Shown: piece after piece, positions 8,581-9,439 of the stretch
Position numbering within the stretch: position 1 is the stretch's first letter
Layout: each line of letters opens with the position of its first letter
Source: Methylococcaceae bacterium NSM2-1
Lineage (GTDB): Bacteria; Pseudomonadota; Gammaproteobacteria; Methylococcales; Methylomonadaceae
Reading direction: 5' to 3'
DNA length: 9,439 bases
Assembly (NCBI GenBank): GCA_002256705.1
Contig: NQJI01000058.1
Span: forward strand, 1-9,439
Made by a program: the position numbers and the translations under genes
Notes under the pieces: model-generated
Database searches by the model: none
Seen by the model: the letters and a program-made list of their open reading frames with translations, nothing else
What the model was told of the DNA's origin: nothing

Positions 8581-8591
8581 ATAGAATACAC

Positions 8592-8608
8592 TGGGTACAA
8601 TGTCCCCA
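8592..8608. repeat. Short palindrome after the methyltransferase gene
   Basis: TGGGTACA-A-TGTCCCCA is a 17-base palindrome with a single mismatch, 4 bases beyond the stop of the minus-strand gene. There is no U-run, so it is a poor terminator. It may be a protein site or the remnant of another repeat, and it shares AATGTC with the right end of the nearby MITE-like element. Confidence 0.25.
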
Positions 8609-8612
8609 TTTC

Positions 8613-9439
8613 TTAACAGCAACCACCGCCCATATTGGACCTGTCCTGATGCTGTCCGCCCTTGGTTTCTGCAACAGCACGAAGCGTACCTGTTGCACAG
8701 CTCCAGGGCTTACCCGCATTCTCTTCAGCAGGTGCTATTCCGATAAAGTCATTATTATAAGTCTCGCTGGTGAGTAATTTATAATTGCGTTCACAAACCG
8801 CCATGCGCTGCCCTCTCAAATAAACATGACCTTCATCGTCATATACTTCAGAATAGGGCCCGCGATAGATAACGGCATGGCCTTTATCTATACAGGGTTC
8901 ATTTTGAGGCTTTACCGCAGTAATGGTTACCGAACGAAATTCCAGCCCTTCAACTACCTGCCAAGGCTGGTTTTCCCATTTATCGTAACTGACTGCAATA
9001 AAGCCGGCTTTGATAAAGGCTTCTAAAAACGCATGTTCCTGTAGCGCACCGGAAATACAACCGCTCCACAGCTGTTGATTCTGCTTTAAATGTTGGGGTA
9101 CACATTCATCACTGACAATATCCGAAATAGCCACACGTCCACCCGGTTTAACCACGCGAAAAATTTCCTGTATCAGTTGTTCCTTATCGCTATCATGAAC
9201 CAGATTGAGTACACAATTGGAAACCACCAAATCTACCGAATTATCTGCGATTAATGGCGATTCTTTACGCTGTTTTTCCTGCCAGGCGCGTAAGGCAATA
9301 ATGTCTTCTGCTTTATTTACAGGATTTTGTGCCAGGTGTTTATTCATGGCAGCCAAATCCAGCGCTAAATCCTGAATTTGCCCTTTAACAAACTCAACCC
9401 GATTTGAACCCAGTTTTTCAGTCATTTCATCCTGATATT
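8613..9439 (-). CDS. arsM: ArsM-type arsenite methyltransferase, 5' end outside the window
   Basis: The reading frame is open to the window edge, so the N-terminus, including the first SAM-binding motif, is missing. The Met codon at 9425 is internal; four complete codons (Tyr-Gln-Asp-Glu) precede it. Counting from that Met, 270 residues are visible. DNSVDLVVSNCVLNLV holds Cys71 and LWSGCISGAL holds Cys123. These match two of the three arsenic-binding cysteines of ArsM enzymes; the first would lie upstream. FRVVKPGGRVAISD (89-102) is the usual SAM methyltransferase strand-turn. A C-terminal domain (about 178-232: AVIYRGPYSEVYDDEGH, RGQRMAVCE) and a Cys-Cys end (269-270) resemble the longer ArsM proteins linked to arsenosugar synthesis, as far as I recall. 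A 35-residue insert (about 24-60) before the first Cys motif also fits that group. It methylates As(III) with SAM in the cytoplasm. It converges with the sucA operon, and its own neighbours are out of view. Confidence 0.75.
   Translation of the reverse strand, partial: YQDEMTEKLGSNRVEFVKGQIQDLALDLAAMNKHLAQNPVNKAEDIIALRAWQEKQRKESPLIADNSVDLVVSNCVLNLVHDSDKEQLIQEIFRVVKPGGRVAISDIVSDECVPQHLKQNQQLWSGCISGALQEHAFLEAFIKAGFIAVSYDKWENQPWQVVEGLEFRSVTITAVKPQNEPCIDKGHAVIYRGPYSEVYDDEGHVYLRGQRMAVCERNYKLLTSETYNNDFIGIAPAEENAGKPWSCATGTLRAVAETKGGQHQDRSNMGGGCC

Noticed and set aside
8551..8777. AGGAGG (8551-8556) ahead of a plus-strand ORF starting at 8574
   Set aside because: The spacing is 17 bases, too long, and the ORF is antisense to the ArsM-type gene with no recognisable protein features.

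Overview
This window looks like chromosomal DNA of a gammaproteobacterium. The adk, asd, fimV and sucA-sucB-lpd gene neighbourhoods and the protein sequences all resemble that class. From recalled similarity of the ArsM-like, FimV and E3-like proteins I lean towards a methanotroph-type (Methylococcales-like) lineage, but this is inference, not proof. No tRNA, rRNA, CRISPR array, phage gene or transposase gene was seen.

Left third (minus strand, positions 1-1917). Reading leftwards, adenylate kinase (adk) is followed by a structured 174-base intergenic stretch, then aspartate-semialdehyde dehydrogenase (asd), then the first 21 codons of a FimV-like polar landmark protein running off the window edge. 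The adenylate kinase lacks about 17 residues of the AMP-binding region without loss of frame.

Centre (plus strand, 2059-2649). Diverging from adk is a small two-CBS-domain protein with its own promoter and a strong rho-independent terminator.

Right half (plus strand, 2847-8430). A tight three-gene operon encodes the 2-oxoglutarate dehydrogenase complex: E1 (sucA), E2 (sucB) and an E3-like flavoprotein in the lpd position. The gaps between genes are 1 and 4 bases. A promoter and a dyad operator candidate lie just upstream of sucA. E1 and E2 have all their expected catalytic residues. The third gene is the main surprise. It is a full-length, well-conserved dihydrolipoamide dehydrogenase homologue in which both cysteines of the redox disulfide (to His52 and Gly57), the adjoining conserved lysine (to Met61) and the catalytic histidine of the C-terminal His-Glu pair (to Arg456) are all replaced. 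It should not be able to oxidise dihydrolipoamide by the known mechanism, although FAD and NAD sites look intact. Either the complex borrows an E3 from elsewhere or this operon hosts an undescribed flavoenzyme activity.

Right edge (8431-9439). A roughly 123-bp element with imperfect terminal inverted repeats (MITE-like) lies between lpd and a convergent minus-strand gene, which is cut by the window end. That gene encodes an ArsM-type arsenite methyltransferase, probably of the arsenosugar-pathway type.
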